Shown piece after piece: positions 7,549 to 16,461 of a stretch of 38,656 nt of DNA. The stretch lies in NCBI RefSeq assembly GCF_000772965.1, contig NZ_JPVQ01000032.1, positions 1-38,656 of the forward strand, given 5' to 3'. The notes below the pieces were generated by a model that saw only the letters and a program-made list of their open reading frames with translations, was not told the origin of the DNA and did no database searches. The stretch's first letter is position 1, and each line of letters begins with the position of its first letter. The position numbers were made by a program, and so were the translations under genes. Source of the DNA: Ureibacillus massiliensis 4400831 = CIP 108448 = CCUG 49529. Lineage in GTDB: Bacteria > Bacillota > Bacilli > Bacillales_A > Planococcaceae.

Positions 7549-8469
7549 TCATCTTCCCTTTAAATACAATGAAATTCTTTCCTCAACCATCTTTTCATTT
7601 AAGTCATCTTTGTAATCAAAATAAACGATTCCAAGTTTATAGTAATTACACATTTCTTCTTTTTCCTTATCCCTGACTTTTGTATTTTCTAATGCTTCCT
7701 CTCCTCCCATAAAAGCAATTGGTTTGAAGTGCTGTTCCCCTTGATATTCAATTACAAGGTTCAATTCTTCAATGAAAATATCAGCTCTCAAATGGTCGAG
7801 CGGGTATTGATGGATAACCGTATAGTTTGGATAAAGTTTTCTTATGATTTCAAGAAGTTTAACTTCAGTTGTCCATTTCTTACCGATTGCAAAGTAACCC
7901 ATCCGAATCCGTATGACATCTTCACAATAACGTAAGAAATCTGTTAAAGATTCTTCATCGAGCCTTTTATCATCAAATGAATGGGTAATAAGGTAAGGAA
8001 CTATATCAGAGGAAATAAGTTCTGGTGCATATATTCTACCTCGTGAACCAATTCCATATCCAAAGGCTAATCCATTTATGTAATGACCATAGATTGAATG
8101 GAACTTTGTCCCTTTTAGTGTTTTTCCATATCCATACTTAGGACAGACCCTATTACACACATGGCATAAATTATCTTTGAATTGGAGGGTGTTTATAAAA
8201 GCCTCTCCCATATTGAAACGCAATGATTTAGGGATATCCCCAAACTGACTAAATTCTTCGTTTAAAAGGTATGTTTCCATGCCCTTTTTCTGACATGTAC
8301 AATAGCACACAAGGCTGTTCTTGTTTTCTTGAAAACCAAAAAAAGCACCCAATATTGAAGGATAATGAACGATTGGAAAGGGTAGCTCTTCTTCATAGGT
8401 AATACATCCATCTGATTCTAAAGTCGGAACAGCTTCTTTCGGTACAATTTTCGACCGTATGTTACTCAC
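7549..8469 (-). CDS. Cys-rich protein with Vsr/EDxHD-like nuclease domain
   Basis: A 306-residue protein. Residues ~55-110 hold two cysteine clusters (CYCTC at 55-59; CHVCNRVC at 102-109) that could bind zinc. The C-terminal third looks like a Vsr/homing-endonuclease-type PD-(D/E)XK fold: Glu202 in WTTEVKLLEI, Asp230 in HLRADIFI, then NLVIEYQGEQHF with Glu241, Gln243, Glu245 and His247, and a later KEKEEMCNYYKLGIVYFDY strand. Its start codon overlaps the stop of the upstream gene by four bases (ATGA), so the two are co-translated. It lies next to the Qat island. I infer a DNA-cutting effector of a two-gene defence unit. The target and name are unknown. Confidence 0.6.
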   Translation of the reverse strand: MSNIRSKIVPKEAVPTLESDGCITYEEELPFPIVHYPSILGAFFGFQENKNSLVCYCTCQKKGMETYLLNEEFSQFGDIPKSLRFNMGEAFINTLQFKDNLCHVCNRVCPKYGYGKTLKGTKFHSIYGHYINGLAFGYGIGSRGRIYAPELISSDIVPYLITHSFDDKRLDEESLTDFLRYCEDVIRIRMGYFAIGKKWTTEVKLLEIIRKLYPNYTVIHQYPLDHLRADIFIEELNLVIEYQGEQHFKPIAFMGGEEALENTKVRDKEKEEMCNYYKLGIVYFDYKDDLNEKMVEERISLYLKGR

Positions 8470-9293
8470 TCTACATTTTCCTTTCTATTCGATACGAAAT
8501 GAATCCCTGCCTTTTCATATCTGAAGAATGGATTTACTCCATCCCAATCCTTAGCCATTTTAATGGAGGGCAAATTGTTGTCTTCTTCTTTTGTAACAGT
8601 ACAAACAAAGTAATATTTAATCAAAAGTTCATAGATAAATTCTTCTGTTAGTTGTCCTGCTAAAATAATTTCAGAAATCTGTTTGATATATAGATTTTTC
8701 GGTATCATATATATCAAGTTTTTTGAAATATTACCCGATTCAATGGCTTTTTTAGCGTTAGGGGTAATATAATCGGACATGCTATGCTTCCCCTTATACA
8801 ATCCCTTTTGTCTAAAATAGCTTTCGGTCAAAAAGTAAAGGTCATCACCAATCCCCTTTGAACTAAGATGATATTTCCTTAAAAAGTCATCGGAAATATC
8901 CCTTTTAAGCATTAATACTTCAAACAAGTTTTTACTTAGATGACGGATATACTCTTCTCTGTTAAAGGCAGAGGAAGAAGTTTCTTTATTGCGAACAGGA
9001 ACGTTAATTTCAGCTTCAAACGCTGGAACTGTAGGCTTTGTGCCAGAAGATGAATATTTTCTTTTTTGATAAGCTCCTCTTTTCATATTCCAATTATCAC
9101 TTCGTTTAATTGCGTACCATATTGCTTTATTTATGGCCGTAGGAATATACGTTTCAAATTCTTTATGATGAAAGGTAGATTGCTTAAACCTTTCTACTAA
9201 GTCTGTATTTGTAAAAACAGCCCCACCTGGCACATTCTTTTCAAAATCTAAAATAAACCTCAAAGTCTCTTCGTTTAAAGAAAATTTCTTCAT
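8466..9293 (-). CDS. Hypothetical partner of the Vsr-like nuclease
   Basis: A 275-residue protein that I do not recognise. The N-terminus (MKKFSLNEETLRFILDFEKN, then VFTNTDLVERF) looks helical. Residues ~75-110 are a low-complexity, Ser/Lys-rich linker with SSSGTKPTVPAFE. The C-terminal half is mixed alpha/beta with no clear catalytic motif. Its stop codon overlaps the ATG of the nuclease gene by four bases (8466-8469), which implies one functional unit. It is transcribed divergently from the hsdR relic and the Qat operon. It may provide recognition or control for the nuclease. Confidence 0.55.
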   Translation of the reverse strand: MKKFSLNEETLRFILDFEKNVPGGAVFTNTDLVERFKQSTFHHKEFETYIPTAINKAIWYAIKRSDNWNMKRGAYQKRKYSSSGTKPTVPAFEAEINVPVRNKETSSSAFNREEYIRHLSKNLFEVLMLKRDISDDFLRKYHLSSKGIGDDLYFLTESYFRQKGLYKGKHSMSDYITPNAKKAIESGNISKNLIYMIPKNLYIKQISEIILAGQLTEEFIYELLIKYYFVCTVTKEEDNNLPSIKMAKDWDGVNPFFRYEKAGIHFVSNRKENVE

Positions 9294-9403
9294 TGAGTCT
9301 CAATCCAGTCCATCTTTTTATTTTAAATATATCATTCTTTCTATATTCCAGTATATTACATACTCTCCATTGTCTTTAGTCAAAATTTCTCAACAGTACA
9401 TCC

Positions 9404-9430
9404 TTGAATTTGGTAAAATAAAGGTATAAA
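9404..9430 (+). promoter_or_regulatory. Possible promoter of the Qat operon
   Basis: TTGAAT (9404-9409) and TATAAA (9425-9430) with a 15-base spacer, shorter than ideal. It sits just before the hsdR relic and the qat genes. Confidence 0.3.
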
Positions 9431-9463
9431 TGGTCGGATGTTAATGGGTAAGGAGGAGGAGAA

Positions 9464-9610
9464 GTGAAAAAGAAACTAAATGTGCGTGATGTTTGTACTA
9501 AATTTATTATCCCTGCTATTTAACAAGCAGGATGGGATTTACATAAACAAATTCGAGAAGAAGTAACCTTTACAGCAGTGAGAATAATCGTAAATAGATT
9601 AGAAAAAATA
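9464..9610 (+). pseudogene. N-terminal relic of type I restriction hsdR
   Basis: GTG 9464 has a very strong GGAGGAGGAG site. The frame reads VRDVCTKFIIPAI, stop (TAA 9521), QAGWDLHKQIREEVTFTA, then RIIVNRLEKI. This matches the start of type I restriction R subunits ('...IxPAIxxAGWDxxxQIREExxFTxGRIIVxG'). Only about 45 residues survive, with an internal stop codon. The reading frame then runs on without a stop into the qatA start region at 9626. It is a remnant of an earlier restriction system whose promoter and leader may now serve qatA. Confidence 0.75.
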
Positions 9611-9625
9611 GGAGGATACATAATT

Positions 9626-11506
9626 ATGTGGGCTGATGATGCTTCAAAAATAGATATGTTGGCTTATGAGCCTTATGCAAGTTTGATAAGTGAGATTGCT
9701 ACGAGTGAAAGAATGAACCCTTTGACAATTGGATTATTTGGCAATTGGGGAAGTGGTAAATCCACTTTGCTTCATCTAATTGAACAGAACACTATGAATC
9801 AAACTGAGAAAAAGATTGCGGTTGTTACAGTAAATGCTTGGATGTTTGAAGGCTACGATGATGCAAAAACAGCCTTAATGGAGGCAATTTTGCAAAGCCT
9901 TCAAGAAAACCAAACATTTTTCAAGGAATCAACAGATAAGATTAAAAATTTAATTAAACGAGTTGACTGGATTAGGGTCGGTAGCACAGCCTTAAAAAAG
10001 GGCATTCCTTTATCTTTGAGTTTATTAGCAGGAAATCCTTTACCTATGCTTCTTGGAGGTTTCAAACTTGAAAATTTTGATTCAGAAAAAGAGATAGGAC
10101 AGCATTTGGACAATGCATCTCAAATGAAAAAAGACTATATCAACGCTCAGCAACAAGAAAATATCATTGAAAATGTGCGAAAATTCAGAGAGGACTTCGT
10201 AAACATAATTCGTACATCAAATATAGACAATTTAATCATTATGATAGACGACTTAGATAGATGCAATCCTGATAGAATAATAGAAACACTTGAAGCAATT
10301 AAGCTGTTTCTTGCTGTTGAAAAGACTACATTTGTTATTGCAATGGATGAGAACATCATCACTTATTCAATCAAAAGAAAATATCCTCAATTGGATGATG
10401 TAGAAATAGATGTTTCGACTGATTACATTGAAAAAATAGTTCAACTTCCTATCAGAATAGCGGAATTAGCTGAGACTGATATAAAAAATTATATGCTTCT
10501 TTTAATAAGCGAAATGTACTTAAGTGAAAATGTACTAAACAAATTAATCAATAAGTTAAGGGACAAGGGTATTTTTGTTAGAGGAGAAATTATAAGCGGG
10601 AAAGAGATAATAGAAATAATCAATGGGGTAACAAGTACGGATGGTGACAAGTATAAACAGGGCTACAGTCAATCTGATTTTGAAGAGCAAATTCAAATTT
10701 TCAATAGTATTGGAAGTGTTATTGCGGCCACTTTGAAAGGGAATCCAAGACAAACCAAGAGATTTTTAAATACGTTCTATATGAGAAAACGTCTTGCTGA
10801 GATACAAAGAATAGAACTGAATTTATCAGTTTTAGCAAAGTTGATGGTTCTTGAGTACACCGACAGAGATTTATTTAGAGAGCTATATCAGTGGCAATTT
10901 GAAAATAACGGAACTCCAAAGCAGTTATCAGATATTGAAAACCAGATATTAAACGAGGGTTTAAATGATGAGGAAAAACCCAAAACGGGTCAAGAACAGA
11001 AAAATAATGCTTGGTTTGGAGACAAAATAAAAAGATGGGTTGGTGTTGAACCATCTAATTTATCTGAAGTTGATTTATCTCAATATTTCTATTTAGCTCG
11101 AGATTCCGTTTCAGACAAAAAACTATTTTCAATAAACTTAAATCAGGAAGAACGGAAGTTTATTAATCAAATCTGTAACGCTACCACTGCAGAAATTGTA
11201 AGAAAGAAAAAGATTGAAGAGCTAAAAGTAATGGATGAAGTAACTCGAAGTGAAATCGTTAAAGGAGTCATCTCAAAATATAATCAGGACCAAAATTATC
11301 ATTTATGGGTGCTAATTGAACTATATAAAATGTTTCCTCAATATCAGCCAAAAATCTATGAGGAACTGAAAAAGATTAAGAAAGGCTTAATTACTCCGAC
11401 TGAAATATTCTTGTTCAAACAGTTGGACAGTGAAACGTTTGAAAAATTAAAAGCGTATTATGTGGAATCGAAGAAATCGTCTAAAAAGCTATGGGAAATA
11501 GGGTGA
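9626..11506 (+). CDS. qatA: QatA, KAP-family P-loop ATPase of the Qat defence system
   Basis: A 626-residue protein. I start at ATG 9626, ten bases after AGGAGG; the open frame extends upstream only because it joins the hsdR relic. Walker A is GNWGSGKST (residues 39-47) and Walker B is IIMIDDLDRC (about 204-213), with the long spacing and 'DDLDRCxPxxIIETLEAIKL' signature of KAP NTPases. There is a hydrophobic stretch around residues 128-145 (IPLSLSLLAGNPLPMLLGG). In the four-gene QatABCD anti-phage system this is the ATPase component. Here qatB follows after six bases, and all four genes are in order and overlapping or nearly so. Confidence 0.9.
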   Translation: MWADDASKIDMLAYEPYASLISEIATSERMNPLTIGLFGNWGSGKSTLLHLIEQNTMNQTEKKIAVVTVNAWMFEGYDDAKTALMEAILQSLQENQTFFKESTDKIKNLIKRVDWIRVGSTALKKGIPLSLSLLAGNPLPMLLGGFKLENFDSEKEIGQHLDNASQMKKDYINAQQQENIIENVRKFREDFVNIIRTSNIDNLIIMIDDLDRCNPDRIIETLEAIKLFLAVEKTTFVIAMDENIITYSIKRKYPQLDDVEIDVSTDYIEKIVQLPIRIAELAETDIKNYMLLLISEMYLSENVLNKLINKLRDKGIFVRGEIISGKEIIEIINGVTSTDGDKYKQGYSQSDFEEQIQIFNSIGSVIAATLKGNPRQTKRFLNTFYMRKRLAEIQRIELNLSVLAKLMVLEYTDRDLFRELYQWQFENNGTPKQLSDIENQILNEGLNDEEKPKTGQEQKNNAWFGDKIKRWVGVEPSNLSEVDLSQYFYLARDSVSDKKLFSINLNQEERKFINQICNATTAEIVRKKKIEELKVMDEVTRSEIVKGVISKYNQDQNYHLWVLIELYKMFPQYQPKIYEELKKIKKGLITPTEIFLFKQLDSETFEKLKAYYVESKKSSKKLWEIG

Positions 11507-11512
11507 TAAGGA

Positions 11513-12226
11513 ATGGGAACGTCAAAAGGTTATTTACCGCCAACAGGATATTTATGGCCAGAAGCTAAAAGAGATGTAACAAGCATGGTTAAAAACGGAT
11601 TTAGCCCTTCTTCAATAGGTAAAGCAGTGTCAAGTTTTTCAAAGGCAATGAGCGGTGGGGGTAACTCGCACACTGGTTCTATTGCAAGAGTAGGGGCGAA
11701 AGCAGTAAATTTTATTGAAGCTGTAAAGAATTACGGATTTATTGGTGCTTTAGAGAAGGTTGGATTGGCACATTTACGTGGCAAGTCTTCAGAAGAGGTT
11801 CGAGCAGGTCTTTTGGAATATTTTAATGATAGCGGAAATGATTTTTATGATAGTATTGCCCAGCAAAGCATGAGTGAGCTTATGCGTGAGCTTTTAAAAA
11901 GTGCAGTGGATGAAGAAGATTACAATAACATAGTAGGTTCTATCAAACCTGGAGAATTTATTAGAGAGTTTATTGTGAAATTTATACAAAATTGTTTTCT
12001 TTCCAACTTTGCAGAGAAGCTGCTAACTATGTTTGATAATTTACAAAAATATGATAGTGCCGAGAAAAGTGTTAAAACTTTTATCCGTACTTCAATAGAG
12101 TCCGAGTTTACAATAGAAACCATTCAAAAAGTTGACTGGAACGGACAGCAAGGCAAACAAATAATTACAGATAAATGTAACAAGGCATTTGAAATATTAT
12201 CAGTTTGGAGTGAGACTCTTGTTTAA
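11513..12226 (+). CDS. qatB: QatB, Qat defence system protein
   Basis: A 237-residue protein starting at ATG 11513, with the end of qatA (GGGTGATAAGGA) providing the ribosome binding site. The N-terminus begins MGTSKGYLPPTGYLWPEAKR, the short Gly/Pro/Trp motif typical of QatB proteins, followed by a Ser/Gly-rich stretch and an all-helical body. No catalytic motif is visible, and the biochemical role in the family is not clear to me. Identification rests on the motif, the size and its place between the KAP ATPase and the QueC-like gene. Confidence 0.85.
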   Translation: MGTSKGYLPPTGYLWPEAKRDVTSMVKNGFSPSSIGKAVSSFSKAMSGGGNSHTGSIARVGAKAVNFIEAVKNYGFIGALEKVGLAHLRGKSSEEVRAGLLEYFNDSGNDFYDSIAQQSMSELMRELLKSAVDEEDYNNIVGSIKPGEFIREFIVKFIQNCFLSNFAEKLLTMFDNLQKYDSAEKSVKTFIRTSIESEFTIETIQKVDWNGQQGKQIITDKCNKAFEILSVWSETLV

Positions 12227-13673
12227 TATTTGGATTAATAAGCAGGATGATGAATTTGAAAATAACGGAAACTTAGCAGAGAACGTATTGCTATTTAATC
12301 TCTTCGATAAGAACAATAAATCAAATGTTAAGACAGATGCGGAACAACTTTGGCGAAGATTTGGAAATCAAACATTATCAGATATTACCGAGGATTTATT
12401 AGTAATAGCAATCAGTATTTTCTGTGCTGATAAAAGAATTCCTCGAAGAAGGTCATCCGATAATTGGACAAGGAATATTAAACTTTATCTCCCCGTTCTG
12501 GAAATGGAAAAATGGATTTTAGTTAAAAACGATTTGGAAAAAACACTTGGTTTCTTAAGTGGCGATAACTGGATATTTGAATTCAGAAAATCTACGAGCA
12601 AGTTTAGAGCAAATAAGAAAAACACAAAATATAAACTTATCGACAGAGAAAAGTATGACTCAGTAAGTCTTTTTTCTGGCGGTTTAGATTCATTTTGTGG
12701 TGCTTTAACACTATCAGATAAGCAGAAAAACACTTGCTTTGTTGGCTTTAGGGAGTACAATCTTTTAACTAACAGACAGCATGAACTTTTTAATGAGATT
12801 GATAAAGCATATCCTGCATTGAGTAAAGAGTTAATTTTATTTAACGCTAATCCTTTAGCTCCGCTTCAAAGGGGTGGAGAAAAAACCAAGCTGGGGTCTG
12901 AAAGTACAAGTAGAAGCAGGTCATTTCTATTTTTAGCGGGTGCAGTTGCTATCGCTTCTATATTAGGTGACGAAACACCTGTATATATACCAGAGAACGG
13001 ATTCATTGGTATAAATGTTCCTTTAACGGATAGTAGGAATGGAAGTTGCAGTACCAGAACTACCCATCCTATCTTTTTGAAATCTTTGAATCACATCCTT
13101 CAGTCGGTCGGTTTAAAACATAAAATATCTAATTTTTATTGGGACAAATCTAAGGGTGAAATTGTTGCAGAACATAAAGCTAATCCTGTTTTCAAAAGAA
13201 GTGCTCATAGAACTCTTTCATGCTCCCACCCTTGTTTATCAAGGTATGATAGAAAATATGATAAAAGTATAGAAATTCCTTGTAACTGTGGATATTGTTA
13301 TCCGTGCCTTATTAGAAGGGCATCGTTTTTAACAACAGGTAAAGATTCTACCATATATAATTCGGTATATAGAATAAATAAAGAATTCTTAACAAAATAC
13401 AACAACCTTCAGGGCAGAGCAAGTGATTTAAAAGCTGTACTCTTTAGTTTAAGGAGATATTACAAACATAAAGATGATGGTGAGTATATTAGGACACTTT
13501 TGATTCGACAAGGCCCTTTATCAACGGATGAAATTGAAGCCTATGAACGGTTATATCACAAATCAATGAGCGAATTATTGGAAATGATTAGGTTTGAGGA
13601 TTCCCGAAATAGTGGTGGTTTAATGGAATATTTAGGGATAAAGGAATTATTAGAAGATGCCCAACTTAGTTGA
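12219..13673 (+). CDS. qatC: QatC, QueC-like protein of the Qat system
   Basis: A protein of about 484 residues in the 7-cyano-7-deazaguanine synthase (QueC) superfamily. The PP-loop ATP-pyrophosphatase motif SGGLDS lies at residues 153-158. A QueC-type zinc site follows: Cys335 and Cys339 in SCSHPCL, then CNCGYCYPC at about 355-363. I prefer TTG 12219, eight bases after GGAG and overlapping the last codons of qatB; GTG 12210 and TTG 12189 are in-frame alternatives. In Qat this enzyme is thought to modify a protein or nucleic acid with a deazaguanine-like group. Its own stop codon overlaps qatD by 17 bases. Confidence 0.88.
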   Translation: MFNIWINKQDDEFENNGNLAENVLLFNLFDKNNKSNVKTDAEQLWRRFGNQTLSDITEDLLVIAISIFCADKRIPRRRSSDNWTRNIKLYLPVLEMEKWILVKNDLEKTLGFLSGDNWIFEFRKSTSKFRANKKNTKYKLIDREKYDSVSLFSGGLDSFCGALTLSDKQKNTCFVGFREYNLLTNRQHELFNEIDKAYPALSKELILFNANPLAPLQRGGEKTKLGSESTSRSRSFLFLAGAVAIASILGDETPVYIPENGFIGINVPLTDSRNGSCSTRTTHPIFLKSLNHILQSVGLKHKISNFYWDKSKGEIVAEHKANPVFKRSAHRTLSCSHPCLSRYDRKYDKSIEIPCNCGYCYPCLIRRASFLTTGKDSTIYNSVYRINKEFLTKYNNLQGRASDLKAVLFSLRRYYKHKDDGEYIRTLLIRQGPLSTDEIEAYERLYHKSMSELLEMIRFEDSRNSGGLMEYLGIKELLEDAQLS

Positions 13674-14397
13674 TTTTCATATTCATATAGATTATCACGA
13701 AAACTTTCGGGAAATGTATGATTATTTTAGTCAAAATGAAATATACGCTTTGTTTGTTACAAATTTGCCTGAAATATTTGAACGATGTAAAAGGGAGTTC
13801 CCAGAATCTAAATATGTAAAGATTGCAATGGGCTACAATCCACAATTAGCAAAGACACACAGTTTTAATAGGTTTGTATTTGAAAAATGGCTCCCCCATA
13901 CAAAATATATTGGGGAAGTTGGTTTAGATTATTCTAAAGAATTTATAGAAACTAAAAGTGAGCAACAAAAAGCATTTCAATATATTTGTAAACGAGCAGG
14001 AGAAACAAGCAAGATATTGTCAATACATTCGAGAATGGCTGAAAGAGATACCTTGGATATTTTATTAGAAAATAAGGTTCGATTTGCAGTATTTCATTGG
14101 TATTCTGGTAGTAAAACACTGTTAGAAGAAATAATCGAAAATGGTTACTATCTATCCGTAAACTATTCAATGCTTACTTCTGTAAAGGGTCTAAATATAA
14201 TAAGAGCAATTCCTTTGGATAGGTTGCTTATTGAAACCGATGCTCCTTTTGGAAAATCTAATATAAAAGGAAAGTCATACAACTTACCTGTAATTTATAA
14301 GGAATTTGAAGAAAAGCTCCAAATTAAAAACTTTAGTTCTATTGTATTTAATAACATAAAAAGGCTGTTAAATGAGCAACAACAGTATGTCAAATAG
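13657..14397 (+). CDS. qatD: QatD, TatD-like metal hydrolase of the Qat system
   Basis: A 246-residue TatD-family hydrolase. The metal ligands are all present: the HxH pair His8/His10 in DFHIHIDY, Glu87 in GEVGLD, His124 in LSIHSR, His147 in FHWYSG and Asp195 in ETDAPF. TatD proteins are metal-dependent DNases or hydrolases, and in QatABCD this is the last component. The start overlaps the end of qatC, indicating coupled translation. All catalytic positions are kept, so the system looks functional at the sequence level. Confidence 0.9.
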   Translation: MPNLVDFHIHIDYHENFREMYDYFSQNEIYALFVTNLPEIFERCKREFPESKYVKIAMGYNPQLAKTHSFNRFVFEKWLPHTKYIGEVGLDYSKEFIETKSEQQKAFQYICKRAGETSKILSIHSRMAERDTLDILLENKVRFAVFHWYSGSKTLLEEIIENGYYLSVNYSMLTSVKGLNIIRAIPLDRLLIETDAPFGKSNIKGKSYNLPVIYKEFEEKLQIKNFSSIVFNNIKRLLNEQQQYVK

Positions 14398-14469
14398 CAA
14401 GTTAGAACCATATCATTATTGGATTAAGTAATGATTTCAAACAAGGATATTTGAAAGTGGTGAATTGTA

Positions 14470-15303
14470 ATGGAAGATGCATTTAAGCACTTACGGAAAT
14501 GGCAAAGGATGATGAATCAATTAAACCGAAATTCAGAAATGATTAGCAATATGACGAGAGCCAGTGAATTGGCAAACAAAATGGCAAACCGTAGTGTAGT
14601 AGCAAGTTATATGGAACATGCGAGTGCTTTTGGAAAGGTTAGTACACTGGCAAGTGAAGTAGCAAAGAGTGGTATATTAGCGAATGAAGTTGCTAAAAGC
14701 GGTCTAATAGCAAGTGAATTATCTAAAAGCAGTCTAATAAACAGTTTTTATAAAGAGCCACTGTTGGCAAAAGTAGGTATGATTAAAATCCCACGTCATG
14801 ACTTTTCTCAAATGGCAAGTGCTGTGGCAAGTTTAAGAAACCAAAGTTTAGCTCTTTCAAGTGCTTCCCAATTTGCTCCCTTTTTTAATCAAATATCTTT
14901 TGCAATCAACAGTTCCTTTGTGGAAAATCTAAGTGAATATATTCATGATACAGAAGATGACGTAGAAGAAATAGAGGAACAACTTGAAGAAGATATTCAA
15001 GTGAAAATTAAGCGGCCGCAATTTTTCGATATGGCTCTTAAAATCAATATTATTGTTAATGTTACAGAAGCAGAAGTTCAGGAGGGAAAGTTAAACGAAG
15101 AAGAAGTAAGCACTTGGAAAAAAGTTCTGTTACCAGTTCTGACGGTTCTCGGTCAACTTTTTCTTGCTTGGGCAATGAGTGACACCCCTTTGCGTGAAAC
15201 AAATATTTACAAAAGCGTTGAGACTATCGTTCATTATGTAGAAACACTTGATATAAATTTTGATGACGTGGAACAGCCTGGCTCGGAAGCTCAATCATCA
15301 TAA
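14470..15303 (+). CDS. Repeat-rich protein with a C-terminal membrane segment
   Basis: A 277-residue protein starting 72 bases after qatD on the same strand, with GTGGTG before the ATG. Residues ~58-90 hold three near-copies of a 10-11 residue unit (ASEVAKSGIL, ANEVAKSGLI, ASELSKSSLI). Then follow a Ser/Ala/Gln-rich segment, a very acidic stretch near 156-172 (DTEDDVEEIEEQLEED), and one hydrophobic span near 219-238 (VLLPVLTVLGQLFLAWAM). It looks like a scaffold or membrane-tethered protein. It is not one of the four known Qat components. Its position suggests an accessory gene, but it could be an unrelated neighbour. No family recognised. Confidence 0.55.
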   Translation: MEDAFKHLRKWQRMMNQLNRNSEMISNMTRASELANKMANRSVVASYMEHASAFGKVSTLASEVAKSGILANEVAKSGLIASELSKSSLINSFYKEPLLAKVGMIKIPRHDFSQMASAVASLRNQSLALSSASQFAPFFNQISFAINSSFVENLSEYIHDTEDDVEEIEEQLEEDIQVKIKRPQFFDMALKINIIVNVTEAEVQEGKLNEEEVSTWKKVLLPVLTVLGQLFLAWAMSDTPLRETNIYKSVETIVHYVETLDINFDDVEQPGSEAQSS

Positions 15304-15367
15304 GTGAAAGGATGGGGCTTTAGTTGTCCATTTCAAGTTTGAAAAGGAGACGAATGAAGCCCTAAGC

Positions 15368-15598
15368 CTAACCATTAACCAGTATATAATCCTGCAACGG
15401 ATTGAGTATAATCACTCCACCTTTTTTTGTTTCGTAGTCTATAAAATCGACCATAACCTCTTTATCTCCCTCTGAATAAAAAACGTCTTCTTCAATTTCC
15501 ACCACTTTAGTCACCTTATTCTTACTGGCATGATAGGAAGCCATCATTTCCAACTCGATTATCATTCCAGCTTTAAAATCCTTTGCTTTTACGAGCAT
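15368..15598 (-). CDS. Hypothetical protein, 76 aa
   Basis: The open frame extends to 15745, but the upstream ATG has a pyrimidine-rich leader with no ribosome binding site. The ATG complementary to 15596-15598 has GGAGGGAGG eight bases before it, so I start there. The product begins MLVKAKDFKAGMIIELEMMA and is rich in short beta-prone strands (VTKVVEIEEDVFY, KGGVIILNPLQDYILV), suggesting a small beta-barrel (SH3-like) fold. No family recognised. It is convergent with the repeat protein, from which it is separated by 64 bases. Confidence 0.45.
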   Translation of the reverse strand: MLVKAKDFKAGMIIELEMMASYHASKNKVTKVVEIEEDVFYSEGDKEVMVDFIDYETKKGGVIILNPLQDYILVNG

Positions 15599-15745
15599 GA
15601 GCAGTTCCTCCCTCCATGACCTTTTGCCGACCGCTTTAACAATACTTATTATATCAATTCCTACTACCGATACTACGTTTTCAATGTTCGATACCGTCCG
15701 ACCAAGAAGTGGGATAATTAAATCGAGTTTAAAATGCAACTCCAT

Positions 15746-16461
15746 TTGAGAAGAGGAAGGGAGAGAAGTAAGAATAAAAATTGTGGATTTCTCCTGCTCT
15801 AAAACGCCTTATTCCCTTGTGGCTGTAAGGTAGAACGACTTTTCAACTTTCGGAAAACATAAACCTATATAGTCCCAAAAAAATATCTAAAATTCATTTG
15901 AACAATGCAGAAATAGGTTATTACGAAATGTCAAAGGACTTTTTCCAAAGCCTCTACTTATTTTGAAGAATCTAAGGTCTAATTAATTATCAAAACAATA
16001 ACTTTTATCATCAGCCAAGCTGAAAAAGGCAAAGAAAATAAATCTCATTCTATAAAACAAGCGATGGAAAAAGTCATTCATCTAACAAAACGTCAAAAGA
16101 TTTTTGGATACAAAACATTACTGAAATAGTCGTCACTACTATATAAAGAAAACTATTAACTATTCAATCGCCAGTTGCGATTTACTTAAGAAATATCTAA
16201 GTTCAGTTGAAAAGTTCAAAAGAGCAAAAGAGCAACTATTTACCTTTAAGTAAAATATATAATTACGTAAAACCCAGATAATGCCGAAAACCACCAAACA
16301 ATAAAAATTTTAAGTTAAAAATAACTCAAATAAGGTGATGGTATATAACTATTTGTAAAATTTTATGTAAAGCAAGGTAGAGCAGATAATCTATGTATTG
16401 CCTTCTTCAAATTTGATTTACTAAAGGTGTTAATAACTTTAATCAAGGAGGCAAAAGGAAA
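15746..16461. other. Gene-poor region upstream of the helicase-like gene
   Basis: About 700 bases without a supported gene on either strand. An 11-base sequence ACTTTTCAACT near 15839 recurs inverted near 16206 (AGTTGAAAAGT). A stretch near 16000-16128 can be read as ~40 residues ending at a stop (AEKGKENKSHSIKQAMEKVI in part) and may be a gene relic. I see no clear iterons, DnaA boxes or structured RNA. The end holds the leader and AAGGAGG site for the gene at 16462. Confidence 0.4.

Noticed and set aside
15368-15745. The longer 125-codon start for the minus-strand gene
   Set aside because: The upstream ATG has a pyrimidine-rich leader, while an internal ATG has a strong ribosome binding site.
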